Below, piece after piece: positions 17,993 to 25,288 of a DNA stretch of 64,000 bases. The position numbers and the translations under genes are program-made. The stretch's first letter is position 1, and each line of letters opens with the position of its first letter. The DNA lies in contig NZ_JFKE01000001.1 in NCBI RefSeq assembly GCF_000647975.1, positions 124,001-188,000 on the forward strand, read 5' to 3'. This DNA comes from Actibacterium mucosum KCTC 23349. GTDB taxonomy: Bacteria > Pseudomonadota > Alphaproteobacteria > Rhodobacterales > Rhodobacteraceae. Below the pieces are notes generated by a model. That model made no database searches. It worked only from the letters and a program-made list of their open reading frames with translations, and had not been told where the DNA came from.

Positions 17993-18823
17993 TCATCCTT
18001 TCACCGCCCCGCCGGTCAGGCCGGCAACGATGTATTTCTGCGCGGCAAGGAAAAAGACGATGGCCGGGGCAAGTGACAACGTCACAAAGGCCAGGATCTT
18101 GTTCCATTCCACGATGTATTCGCCCTGAAACTGCAACATGCCCAGCGGCCATGTGATGTTTTCCGAGCTGTTCAACATGATCAGCGGCAGCAAATAGTTG
18201 TTCCAGCTGCCCACGAAGATGAACGTCGCCACCGTCGCGATGATCGGCGTGCTCAGTGGCAACGTGAAGGAAAGATAAAAACGTGCATAGCCACAGCCAT
18301 CGACGCGGGCGGCTTCGAACAATTCTCGCGGCAATTCGTCAAAGAACGTCCGGAACAGCAGAGTTGAAAACGCCAGACCAAAGGCCACCTGCGGCACGAT
18401 CACGCCCCATGGCGTATCCACCAGCCCAAAGTCGCGCACCTTGATGAACAGTGGGATAATCGCGGCGGCAAAAGGAAACATCAGCCCCATCAGAAGGTAA
18501 CCAAAGATATATTCCGACCCGAAGAACCGCATGTGCGAAAAGGTAAATGCCGCCATCGACGCCACGATGACCGTGATCAAAGTGGTCACGAAAGAAATGA
18601 ACAGCGAATTCCACAAATACCGCCAGAAATCCGGATCCACGAGGATGCCGTGATAGAACTCAAGATGCCAATTGCGGGGGAAAAGGAAAGGGTTGGTGGT
18701 CAGGTCGCCCTGCGTTTTGAAGCCACCCAGAACCGTTGCCGACAGAGGGAACAGAATGGCAAAGGTGACCAACATAAGGACGATGATGCGTGTGGCTTGT
18801 CGCCATCCGAAAGTGGGCATCAT
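17993..18823 (-). CDS. CUT1 sugar ABC transporter permease, MalG type (module 2)
   Basis: The 276-residue product has six membrane segments and the EAA loop FEAARVDGCGYARFYLSF. Its last 17 residues equal those of the 14801-15622 permease. The start overlaps the MalF-type gene by four bases. The gene ends 70 bases before the module 1 binding-protein gene, so the two transporter modules are joined head to tail on one strand. No ATPase gene lies in this module. It presumably uses the ATPase encoded at 12218-13222. Confidence 0.9.
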   Translation of the reverse strand: MMPTFGWRQATRIIVLMLVTFAILFPLSATVLGGFKTQGDLTTNPFLFPRNWHLEFYHGILVDPDFWRYLWNSLFISFVTTLITVIVASMAAFTFSHMRFFGSEYIFGYLLMGLMFPFAAAIIPLFIKVRDFGLVDTPWGVIVPQVAFGLAFSTLLFRTFFDELPRELFEAARVDGCGYARFYLSFTLPLSTPIIATVATFIFVGSWNNYLLPLIMLNSSENITWPLGMLQFQGEYIVEWNKILAFVTLSLAPAIVFFLAAQKYIVAGLTGGAVKG

Positions 18824-19758
18824 TTCTCTCCTTGCCGCATAACAAACCGGCGATAGCTGAAGGCGAAGACGAAGCTGACGATGAACAGGACCACGCCGAC
18901 CGACGAGCCAAATCCAACCTTTTGCCGCACGAGGCCGAAGTTATAGAGGTAGCTCACCAGCGTATGTGTCGTATTCGACGGACCGCCGCGGGTCAGCGGG
19001 ATGATCAGGTCAAACAGCTGCAGGCTGCCAACGACTGCAAAGAAGACAGAAACAACGATCGCCGGTTTCAGCATCGGGATCTGGATATAGCGGGTGATCT
19101 GCCACGGGGTGCCGCCATCGATACGCGCGGCCTCGATCAGGTCGTCGGGGATCGATTGCAGCGCAGCGATGAAAATCATCATGTGGAACCCGAAATACTT
19201 CCACACAAACACCAGCAATAGCACGGGCATCGCCCAAGTTCGGTCCGCAAGAGGATAAACCTGTTCCCAGCCGAACCACGTAGTGAAGATCGACGTCACG
19301 CCATAGTCGCCGTCGAAAATGAACGACCAGATCAGGCCGGTTGCCACTTCGGCCAGAATAAACGGCACAAAGAAAACAAGGCGGAAGAAGGTGTTGGATT
19401 TGCTCTTGCGATAGATCAGCAGAGCCATCGCCATGCCAAGGGGGATCTGCAGCAGTAGCGCGACACCAACGAAGACCAGTGTGTTGTTAAACGACCGCAT
19501 GAAGGTCGAATGCTTGGTCAGCCGTTCGAAGTTGCGGCTGCCGACCCAATCGGTGGGGCCTTCACCATATCCGGACCATTTAAAGCCCGAGTACCAGGCC
19601 CCTTCCAGCAGTGGCATGAATACGAACAAGGTGAACAACATCAGCGCCGGCGGCAGGAAGAACAGGATCGTCGTCAGACGCCCGTCTCGCATCGCCTTGC
19701 GCAGCCTCGAGGGGCGGGAAGCCGCTGCTGGGGCCGTATGTGTATGTGCCAGGCTCAT
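18820..19758 (-). CDS. CUT1 sugar ABC transporter permease, MalF type (module 2)
   Basis: The 312-residue product has a basic, alanine-rich cytoplasmic N-terminus, six membrane segments and the EAA loop IEAARIDGGTPWQITRYIQIP. A periplasmic segment SGFKWSGYGEGPTDWVG parallels APYKWSGYGPAPWAF in the module 1 permease, supporting common descent. It forms the channel with the 17993-18823 product. It follows its binding-protein gene after an 89-base gap that holds a perfect hairpin. Confidence 0.9.
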   Translation of the reverse strand: MSLAHTHTAPAAASRPSRLRKAMRDGRLTTILFFLPPALMLFTLFVFMPLLEGAWYSGFKWSGYGEGPTDWVGSRNFERLTKHSTFMRSFNNTLVFVGVALLLQIPLGMAMALLIYRKSKSNTFFRLVFFVPFILAEVATGLIWSFIFDGDYGVTSIFTTWFGWEQVYPLADRTWAMPVLLLVFVWKYFGFHMMIFIAALQSIPDDLIEAARIDGGTPWQITRYIQIPMLKPAIVVSVFFAVVGSLQLFDLIIPLTRGGPSNTTHTLVSYLYNFGLVRQKVGFGSSVGVVLFIVSFVFAFSYRRFVMRQGEK

Positions 19759-19797
19759 ATGTTTGCGCTCACATCTCAGGGTGGTTTTGTCTGACGT

Positions 19798-19827
19798 GCA
19801 GGGTGGTGATTGGGGGCACCACCCTGC
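19798..19827 (-). repeat. Intercistronic hairpin after binding-protein gene (module 2)
   Basis: GCAGGGTGGTG and CACCACCCTGC form a perfect 11-pair stem with an eight-base loop between the binding-protein stop and the permease start. Position and strength match the element at 16607-16635, although the sequences differ. It probably sets the ratio of binding protein to permease message. Confidence 0.65.
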
Positions 19828-19847
19828 CTGTCAGCCAGCAGGAGGAT

Positions 19848-21104
19848 TTACTGAAGCTGACGTTCTTCTTCCATCAGGTCCTGTGCATCCTCGGGCGACA
19901 CCGCTCCCGAGATCAGATCGACGGCGATGTCCAGCTGGACAGCCGCGATCGCGGGGTTCAGGTTCTGATCGAATACCGTGTGGCCAGAGCTTTCGCCAAG
20001 ACGTGCGGCCGACCATTTGTTGTGGCTGTCTTCCACCAGCTCATCCGCACCGATGGCCATCGGCAGGAAGAAGCCCAGGCCACCGGCCTCGGTCTGGTTC
20101 TCGGTGCCTACATAGTGGCACAGAAAGTCAACGGCCGTGTCCGACGCGCCGGCCGAAACCAGCCAGCCGTTCATGCCGCCATAGGTGGCTTTGGGGTTAC
20201 CCGCACCGCCTTCAACAACGGGGAACGACACCACGCCGATCTCTTCGTTGGTCATGCCTTTGCCGTCGGTGGCCGTGGCACGCTGTGCAGATACCAGCCA
20301 TTCACCCATCAGCATGAAGATACCCTTCTGGTCACCAAACAAGGTCTGCGTCTTGTCATAGGTGGTGTCCAGATAGCCGGGCTGGAACGGTTCCAGATCG
20401 CCCAGGCGCTTCAGCTGGCGTGCGGTCTCGACCCAAGCTTCTGAAGCAAAGCCGCCATCTTCACCGGCCACAGCCTTGGCGTACCCGTCGGGACCCATGA
20501 TGCGGTCGGCCAGCATGGCGTGATAGAACATCACCGGCCACTTGTCCTTGGCGCCGATGATTACCGGCGGAATGCCCGAGGCCTTGGCGGTTTCAACCTG
20601 GCCCAGGAAGTCGTCCCAGGTTTTGATCTCTTCGGGGTTAATCCCTGCTTCGGCGGCCAGACGCTTGTTGTACCACAGCGCCACGTTCGATGCGTACATC
20701 GGCAGGCCATAAAGCTTGCCGTCGACCGAATAGGCGTTTTTGCCGCCCTCGCCATGCATCGCGGCACAGCCGGTGCTTTCGGCGTAATCGGTAATGTCAC
20801 GCAGCACGCCCTGGCTTGCCTGTTCGGCAACAAGACCACCCGAGAACGAGAAGAACAGGTCCGGCTTGCCCTTCGATTGCAACAGCGTTGGCAGCTTCAC
20901 TTTGAAGCTTTCGTCGTCCATATACTCGACGATGACGTCGACACCTGGGTTTGCCGCCTCAAATGCTTTCTCGACGCGGTCGATGTATTCAACCTCACCG
21001 GCGCGGTTGGTGACGATCGAAAGAACCTTCACCTCTTCGGCAACCAAGACTGTCGGAATAGATATTGCGGTCGCAGCCATAAGGCTGATCAGTTTTGTAC
21101 GCAT
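19848..21104 (-). CDS. CUT1 sugar ABC transporter substrate-binding protein (module 2)
   Basis: The 418-residue family-1 solute-binding protein has a signal peptide ending about LVA (residue 22). GGGAGG five bases before the ATG for MRTKLISL sets the start; an in-frame codon 17 residues upstream would spoil the signal peptide. It is a paralogue of the 16669-17922 protein. As the first gene of the long operon it lies about 95 bases downstream of a sigma70-like promoter with an embedded palindrome. It should deliver an oligosaccharide to the module 2 permeases; ligand identity is unproven. Confidence 0.9.
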   Translation of the reverse strand: MRTKLISLMAATAISIPTVLVAEEVKVLSIVTNRAGEVEYIDRVEKAFEAANPGVDVIVEYMDDESFKVKLPTLLQSKGKPDLFFSFSGGLVAEQASQGVLRDITDYAESTGCAAMHGEGGKNAYSVDGKLYGLPMYASNVALWYNKRLAAEAGINPEEIKTWDDFLGQVETAKASGIPPVIIGAKDKWPVMFYHAMLADRIMGPDGYAKAVAGEDGGFASEAWVETARQLKRLGDLEPFQPGYLDTTYDKTQTLFGDQKGIFMLMGEWLVSAQRATATDGKGMTNEEIGVVSFPVVEGGAGNPKATYGGMNGWLVSAGASDTAVDFLCHYVGTENQTEAGGLGFFLPMAIGADELVEDSHNKWSAARLGESSGHTVFDQNLNPAIAAVQLDIAVDLISGAVSPEDAQDLMEEERQLQ

Positions 21105-21198
21105 CTTGTCCTCCCTAGCAATGCGTTCAGATCGGTCGCTGAGTCCGGGCCCCACGATTTGTGTGATAACCCATCCAATCGCTCTAGATCATACCTAG

Positions 21199-21227
21199 AG
21201 TATTGAATGCGATTCACAAACTGTCAA
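21199..21227 (-). promoter_or_regulatory. Sigma70-like promoter with palindromic operator for the long sugar operon
   Basis: On the minus strand TTGACA (21222-21227) is followed by a 17-base spacer and AATACT (21199-21204). The palindrome TGAATGCGATTCA (21204-21216, five-base arms, three-base centre) fills the spacer, and ATTCGAAT at 21232-21239 is a second palindrome just upstream. A repressor on the first site would block polymerase. The LacI-family gene at 21622 is the nearest candidate regulator. Confidence 0.6.
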
Positions 21228-21239
21228 TCTGATTCGAAT

Positions 21240-21429
21240 TGCACCCCATTTTCCCAATGATTTCAGGGTTTTCACCCTTGATCCCGACCAACAGGGTGGC
21301 AGCTTTCGCAGCGAAAGAAAGAAAAATTTTGCCGTGAAATTTATTCCCGGTACCGCTTATGCGTGTGCGTATTCCCGCATATGGCGCGTCGGCAGGTCAA
21401 GCTTTATGTCGAGAAATTATTGATTTGCC
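21240..21429. other. Non-coding stretch between the sugar-operon promoter and tRNA-Arg
   Basis: No convincing gene was found. Visible elements are a palindrome CTTTCGC-A-GCGAAAG at 21303-21317 next to an A-rich run, and a weak CAGGGT...ACCCTTG hairpin near 21266. The A/T-rich part may help end the tRNA transcript, which reads in this direction. Confidence 0.5.
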
Positions 21430-21506
21430 TGGCGACCCCGGCAGGATTCGAACCTGCAACCTGCCCCTTAGGAGGGGGCTGCTCTATCCAGTTGAGCCAC
21501 GGGGCC
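21430..21506 (-). tRNA. tRNA-Arg, anticodon CCT
   Basis: The minus strand folds into a full cloverleaf of 77 bases. The acceptor stem is GGCCCCG with CGGGGTC (one G-T pair), the D stem GCTC/GAGC, the anticodon stem GCCCC/GGGGC with loop CTCCTAA (anticodon CCT, reading AGG), the variable region AGGTT, and the T stem GCAGG/CCTGC with loop TTCGAAT. The discriminator is G and CCA is encoded. No integrase or 3' duplicate was seen nearby. Confidence 0.97.
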
Positions 21507-21621
21507 TGTGCGACCCTTTGTTGCCGCAAGGCCGGGCAATGTGCAAGCGTGGCTTTGCCTTGTCATTTCTGGCTCCATCGGGCTAACTAGGTCCATTCTT
21601 GCAGTCAGTCAGGACACCGCA

Positions 21622-22656
21622 TTGACCGAAACTACTCCACCCCGCCCGCATCGCCCTCTTACACTTCGTGATGTATCCGAAGCTTCAGGGGTCAGCGAAA
21701 TGACGGTCAGCCGGGTGTTGCGCAATCGGGGCGACGTGTCCGAAGCGACGCGGGCCAAGGTTTTGGAGGCCTCCAAGCAACTGGGCTATGTACCCAACAA
21801 AATCGCGGGTGCGTTGGCTTCGCAACGCGTGAACCTTGTAGGGGTTGTGATCCCGTCGCTTTCCAACATGGTCTTCCCCGAAGTGATGACTGGAATCTCG
21901 CACGTCCTTGAAAAGACAGACCTGCAGCCGGTTGTGGGCGTGACACACTACAAGCCCGAAGAAGAAGAGCGCGTATTGTACGAGATGTTGTCGTGGCGGC
22001 CCTCGGGCATGATCATTGCCGGGCTGGAACACAGCGAAGCCGCGCGCGCCATGCTGATCGCCGCCGGCATTCCGATTGTCGAGATCATGGATACCGATGG
22101 CGAGGCCATCGACTCGGTTGTCGGGATCTCGCACCGCCGCGCCGGGATCGAGATGGCCCGCGCCATCGCCAAGGCCGGGTACGAGAACATCGCCTTTATC
22201 GGCACCAAGATGCCGCGTGACCACCGCGCCCGGAAACGGTTCGAAGGGCTGACCGACGAACTGGGCAAGAAGGGCATAGAAATTGCAGAGAAGGAGTTTT
22301 ACTCCGGCGGCTCTGGTCTGGCCAAAGGGCGTGAACTGACCGAAAAGATCCTTAAACGCAATCCGGACGTTGATTTCATTTATTATTCCAATGACATGAT
22401 CGCGGCCGGCGGGCTGATGTACTGCAAAGACAATGGTATCAAGGTGCCAAGCCAGGTGGGCCTTGCCGGGTTCAACGGCATCGAATTGTTGGATGGATTT
22501 TCGACCAAACTCGCGACGATGGATGCTTGCCGGCACGAGATCGGTGCCAGGGCTGCCGAAATCATTGCCGGGGCCTGCGAAGCAGGCAAATCCGCGACCG
22601 GGCAACGGGTAGAGCTTAGCCCGAAAATTGCGCCGGGTGACACGCTTAAGCGCTGA
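21622..22656 (+). CDS. LacI-family transcriptional regulator (TTG start)
   Basis: About 344 residues: LacI helix-turn-helix near the N-terminus (LTLRDVSEASGVSEMTVSRVLRN), hinge helix region ending KIAGALASQR, and a periplasmic-binding-protein-like ligand domain with GVVIPSLSNMVFPEV, FIGTKMPRDHRARKR and IYYSNDMIAAGGL. The best start is TTG with AGGA seven bases ahead; a longer frame would start at the tRNA boundary and give an unrelated head. It most likely controls the divergent sugar operon (21104 to 10199) through the palindrome at its promoter, although the tRNA lies between them. The ligand should be a xylan-derived or related sugar. Confidence 0.85.
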   Translation: MTETTPPRPHRPLTLRDVSEASGVSEMTVSRVLRNRGDVSEATRAKVLEASKQLGYVPNKIAGALASQRVNLVGVVIPSLSNMVFPEVMTGISHVLEKTDLQPVVGVTHYKPEEEERVLYEMLSWRPSGMIIAGLEHSEAARAMLIAAGIPIVEIMDTDGEAIDSVVGISHRRAGIEMARAIAKAGYENIAFIGTKMPRDHRARKRFEGLTDELGKKGIEIAEKEFYSGGSGLAKGRELTEKILKRNPDVDFIYYSNDMIAAGGLMYCKDNGIKVPSQVGLAGFNGIELLDGFSTKLATMDACRHEIGARAAEIIAGACEAGKSATGQRVELSPKIAPGDTLKR

Positions 22657-22726
22657 TTGCCTCATCAGTAGACATAGCTTCTGCTTTGGTGTTTAAGCGG
22701 GCCGAATTTGGCCAAACGAGGCGCTT

Positions 22727-23458
22727 ATGACAACAGTATCGATTGTCATCCCGATGAAGAACGAAGCCGGGAATGTGGCCGATGTCGTGTCCGAAATTGC
22801 CGCCGCGTGCGACGGGAAAACGGAATACGAAATCATCGTTGTCGACGATGGCTCAACCGATGAAACGGCGGCGATCACACGGGGCCTGCGGGCCAACCAT
22901 CCGACCCTGCGCCTGATACAGCATCCACAATCGGGTGGCCAAAGCGCCGGCGTGCACAGCGGCGTCCTGGCGGCCAAGGGGCGGATTATCTGCACGCTGG
23001 ACGGTGACGGCCAGAACCCGCCGTCGGAATTGCCGAAACTGTTCGAACCGCTTTTGGCGGACCAGACCGGGCGGCTGGGCCTCGTCGCCGGGCAACGCGT
23101 GAACCGGCAGGATACCGCGTCCAAGAAACTGGCCTCGCGCTTTGCCAACCGTCTGCGCGGCTGGATGCTGAACGACGGCACGCGCGACACGGGCTGCGGG
23201 CTGAAAGGGTTCCGCCGCGATGCGTTTCTGCGCCTGCCCTTCTTCAATCACATGCACCGCTATCTGCCGGCGTTGTTCAAACGCGACGGGTGGGAGATCG
23301 CGCTGGTTGATGTTTCGCATCGCGAACGTCAGGCTGGCACCTCGAACTATTCGAATCTGCAGCGCGCGCTGGTGGGCATCTATGACTTGATCGGCGTGGC
23401 TTGGCTGATCCGCCGCCGCAAAACCGCCACCCCTACCGAGGCGCAGATGGATGGCTGA
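22727..23458 (+). CDS. Family 2 glycosyltransferase (DPM1/ArnC-like)
   Basis: The 243-residue protein has a GT-A fold glycosyltransferase domain: SIVIPMKNEAGNV, IIVVDDGSTDETAAI, CTLDGDGQNPP (DxD-like metal site) and GCGLKGFRRDAF. It resembles polyprenyl-phosphate mannosyl/glucosyl transferases but lacks the two C-terminal membrane helices of ArnC/GtrB. GAGG five bases before ATG sets the start. It overlaps the next gene by eight bases, and that gene overlaps a GT39 gene, so the three likely build and use an undecaprenyl-phosphate sugar donor for envelope glycan or lipid A modification. Confidence 0.88.
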   Translation: MTTVSIVIPMKNEAGNVADVVSEIAAACDGKTEYEIIVVDDGSTDETAAITRGLRANHPTLRLIQHPQSGGQSAGVHSGVLAAKGRIICTLDGDGQNPPSELPKLFEPLLADQTGRLGLVAGQRVNRQDTASKKLASRFANRLRGWMLNDGTRDTGCGLKGFRRDAFLRLPFFNHMHRYLPALFKRDGWEIALVDVSHRERQAGTSNYSNLQRALVGIYDLIGVAWLIRRRKTATPTEAQMDG

Positions 23459-23759
23459 AACGCTGTTCAACTTCCTGGCCGTCGACAGCTGGGCCGAGTT
23501 CTGGTGGGTCATCATTGGGCTGTTTGGCCAATTGCTGTTCATGGGCCGGTTTCTGGTGCAGTGGATCGCCAGCGAACGGGCCCGCAAATCGGTGGTGCCG
23601 CTGGCATTCTGGTATTTCTCAATCGGCGGCGGCATCATCCTGTTTGCCTATGCCGTCTATCGGGCCGACCCGGTGTTCATCCTGGGCCAGTCGATGGGCC
23701 TGTTCATCTATCTGCGCAATCTGTGGCTGATCTATGCTGAAAAGCGCGCCGAGGGCTGA
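23451..23759 (+). CDS. Small membrane protein with lipid A biosynthesis N-terminal domain (LAB_N)
   Basis: The 102-residue protein has three hydrophobic segments and the LAB_N pattern: GLFGQLLFMGRFLVQWIASERARKS, then VVPLAFWYFSIGGG, then a final helix with YLRNLWLIY. Stand-alone LAB_N proteins are small inner-membrane proteins often found beside GT2 and ArnT-like genes. Their biochemical role is not settled; help in flipping or handling a lipid-linked sugar is a common guess. It overlaps the GT2 gene by eight bases and the GT39 gene by 26 bases, a strong sign of a single functional unit. Confidence 0.85.
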   Translation: MAETLFNFLAVDSWAEFWWVIIGLFGQLLFMGRFLVQWIASERARKSVVPLAFWYFSIGGGIILFAYAVYRADPVFILGQSMGLFIYLRNLWLIYAEKRAEG

Positions 23760-25176
23760 TCGTGCGGGCTGGCTGAGGCCAGCCGTGCTGATCGTTGGGG
23801 TTATTACCCTTGTGCGGATCGTCGTGCTGGCATTTGCGCGGTTGGATCTGTTTGTGGACGAGTCCCAGTATTGGCTTTGGGGGCAGGAATTCGCCTTCGG
23901 TTACTACTCCAAACCGCCGCTGATCGGCTGGCTGATCGGCGCCGTGACAACCCTGGCCGGCAGTGACGCTCCGTTTTGGGTACGCCTTCCCGCACCGGTT
24001 CTGCATGGTGGCACATCGCTGGTGCTGGGCGGCATTGCAGCACAGCTTTTCGGTGCACGCGCCGGTGTGATGACCGCTGCGGGGTTTGTGACACTGCCGA
24101 TGGTCGCCTTGTCCTCGATCTTTCTGTCAACAGACGTCGTAATGTTCCTGCCATTGGCCGGGGCGCTGGCGCTATACGTGCAAATGCTCGAGCGACCGAC
24201 AGTTGGTAAAGCACTCGTCGCAGGTGGCTTGCTGGGCCTCGCTTTTATGGCCAAATACGCAGCGGTTTACTACCTGATCTGTGGTGGCCTGGCGGCGGTT
24301 TTTTGGCCCGTGGCCCGCTTGTCTGTTCGTGACGTTTGTCTCATCCTGTTGGCCTTTGTCGTGGTGGCTGGCCCAAACCTGTGGTGGAACGCAGTGAACG
24401 GGTTCACCACGTTCAGCCACACCTTGGACAACGCCGATTGGGTGCGCGAGCCAGCCGCGCGAGCGGGTTTGAATTTTGATGGGTTGGTGGAGTTCTGGGC
24501 GGCGCAGTTGGCTGTTTTTGGTCCGGTGTTGTTCCCCGCCCTGTTCTGGTTCGCCCTGCACCGCCCCGGCCCTGTCAAAGGGCTGCTGGCCGCGTTCAGC
24601 CTGCCGGTTCTAGCATTGGTCTCGATCCAGGCGCTGCTGTCAGGGGCATACGCGAATTGGGCCGCAGCTGCCTATATTGCAGGTGCCATTTTGGTTCTGC
24701 CTCATCTGCCCCGCTGGGCTCTTGCCACCTCATTCACGCTGAACGGCGCTCTTTGCCTTGCACTGCCCTTACTGGCAGTGATGGGCGACCACCCCGCCGC
24801 CGCCAAAGCGGTTGAGCGTTACAAAGGCCGCACAGAAATGAGCCGTGCCATCGCCGAGCAAGCCCGCGCTTCTGGTGCAGCTTGGATCGTGGCCGAGGAA
24901 CGTCAGATCCTTGCCGATCTTTTCTACACCCTACGCGACGATCCCTTGGAAATTCGCTCTGTACCGCCTGTTGGCCGACCGCTGCACCACTATGCCCAAC
25001 ATTTCGCCATGACAGATCGTGCCCCGGGCAAGATCCTTTACGCCACGCGGTCCGGCCAACCGCCGGTTTGCGCACCGGACGCGACGCCTGTGACGACTAT
25101 TGCGCCGGAAACCGGGGCCTATAGACGCGGCGAAACAGCTCTGTTCCTTGTGCCCGGGGACTGCTGGGCGCAATAG
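23734..25176 (+). CDS. Family 39 glycosyltransferase (ArnT/PMT-like, multi-spanning)
   Basis: The 480-residue protein has about ten to twelve membrane segments. The first periplasmic loop carries DLFVDESQYWLWGQEFAFGYYSKPPLIGW, the GT39/GT83 acidic catalytic signature with DE and a following YYxxPP. A soluble C-terminal domain from about residue 350 contains a conserved-looking AAWIVAEERQILADLFYTL. It would transfer a sugar from a polyprenyl-phosphate donor, made by the upstream GT2 protein, to a periplasmic acceptor such as lipid A, a glycan or protein. The acceptor is unknown. The start lies inside the LAB_N gene. Confidence 0.87.
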   Translation: MLKSAPRADRAGWLRPAVLIVGVITLVRIVVLAFARLDLFVDESQYWLWGQEFAFGYYSKPPLIGWLIGAVTTLAGSDAPFWVRLPAPVLHGGTSLVLGGIAAQLFGARAGVMTAAGFVTLPMVALSSIFLSTDVVMFLPLAGALALYVQMLERPTVGKALVAGGLLGLAFMAKYAAVYYLICGGLAAVFWPVARLSVRDVCLILLAFVVVAGPNLWWNAVNGFTTFSHTLDNADWVREPAARAGLNFDGLVEFWAAQLAVFGPVLFPALFWFALHRPGPVKGLLAAFSLPVLALVSIQALLSGAYANWAAAAYIAGAILVLPHLPRWALATSFTLNGALCLALPLLAVMGDHPAAAKAVERYKGRTEMSRAIAEQARASGAAWIVAEERQILADLFYTLRDDPLEIRSVPPVGRPLHHYAQHFAMTDRAPGKILYATRSGQPPVCAPDATPVTTIAPETGAYRRGETALFLVPGDCWAQ

Positions 25177-25288
25177 ATCGCATTTTCGCAAAACGCCGCG
25201 TCGTCGCCACAATCCCGCACAATCCAATCCAACCTGAACCCGCAGATTGTTTCCAACGCAGGGGTGCGTGTTGGAAGGGTGATGCCAA

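Noticed and set aside
21430-21506. tRNA-Arg as an attachment site for an island
   Set aside because: No integrase, no repeated tRNA 3' end and no change of gene type on either side was seen.
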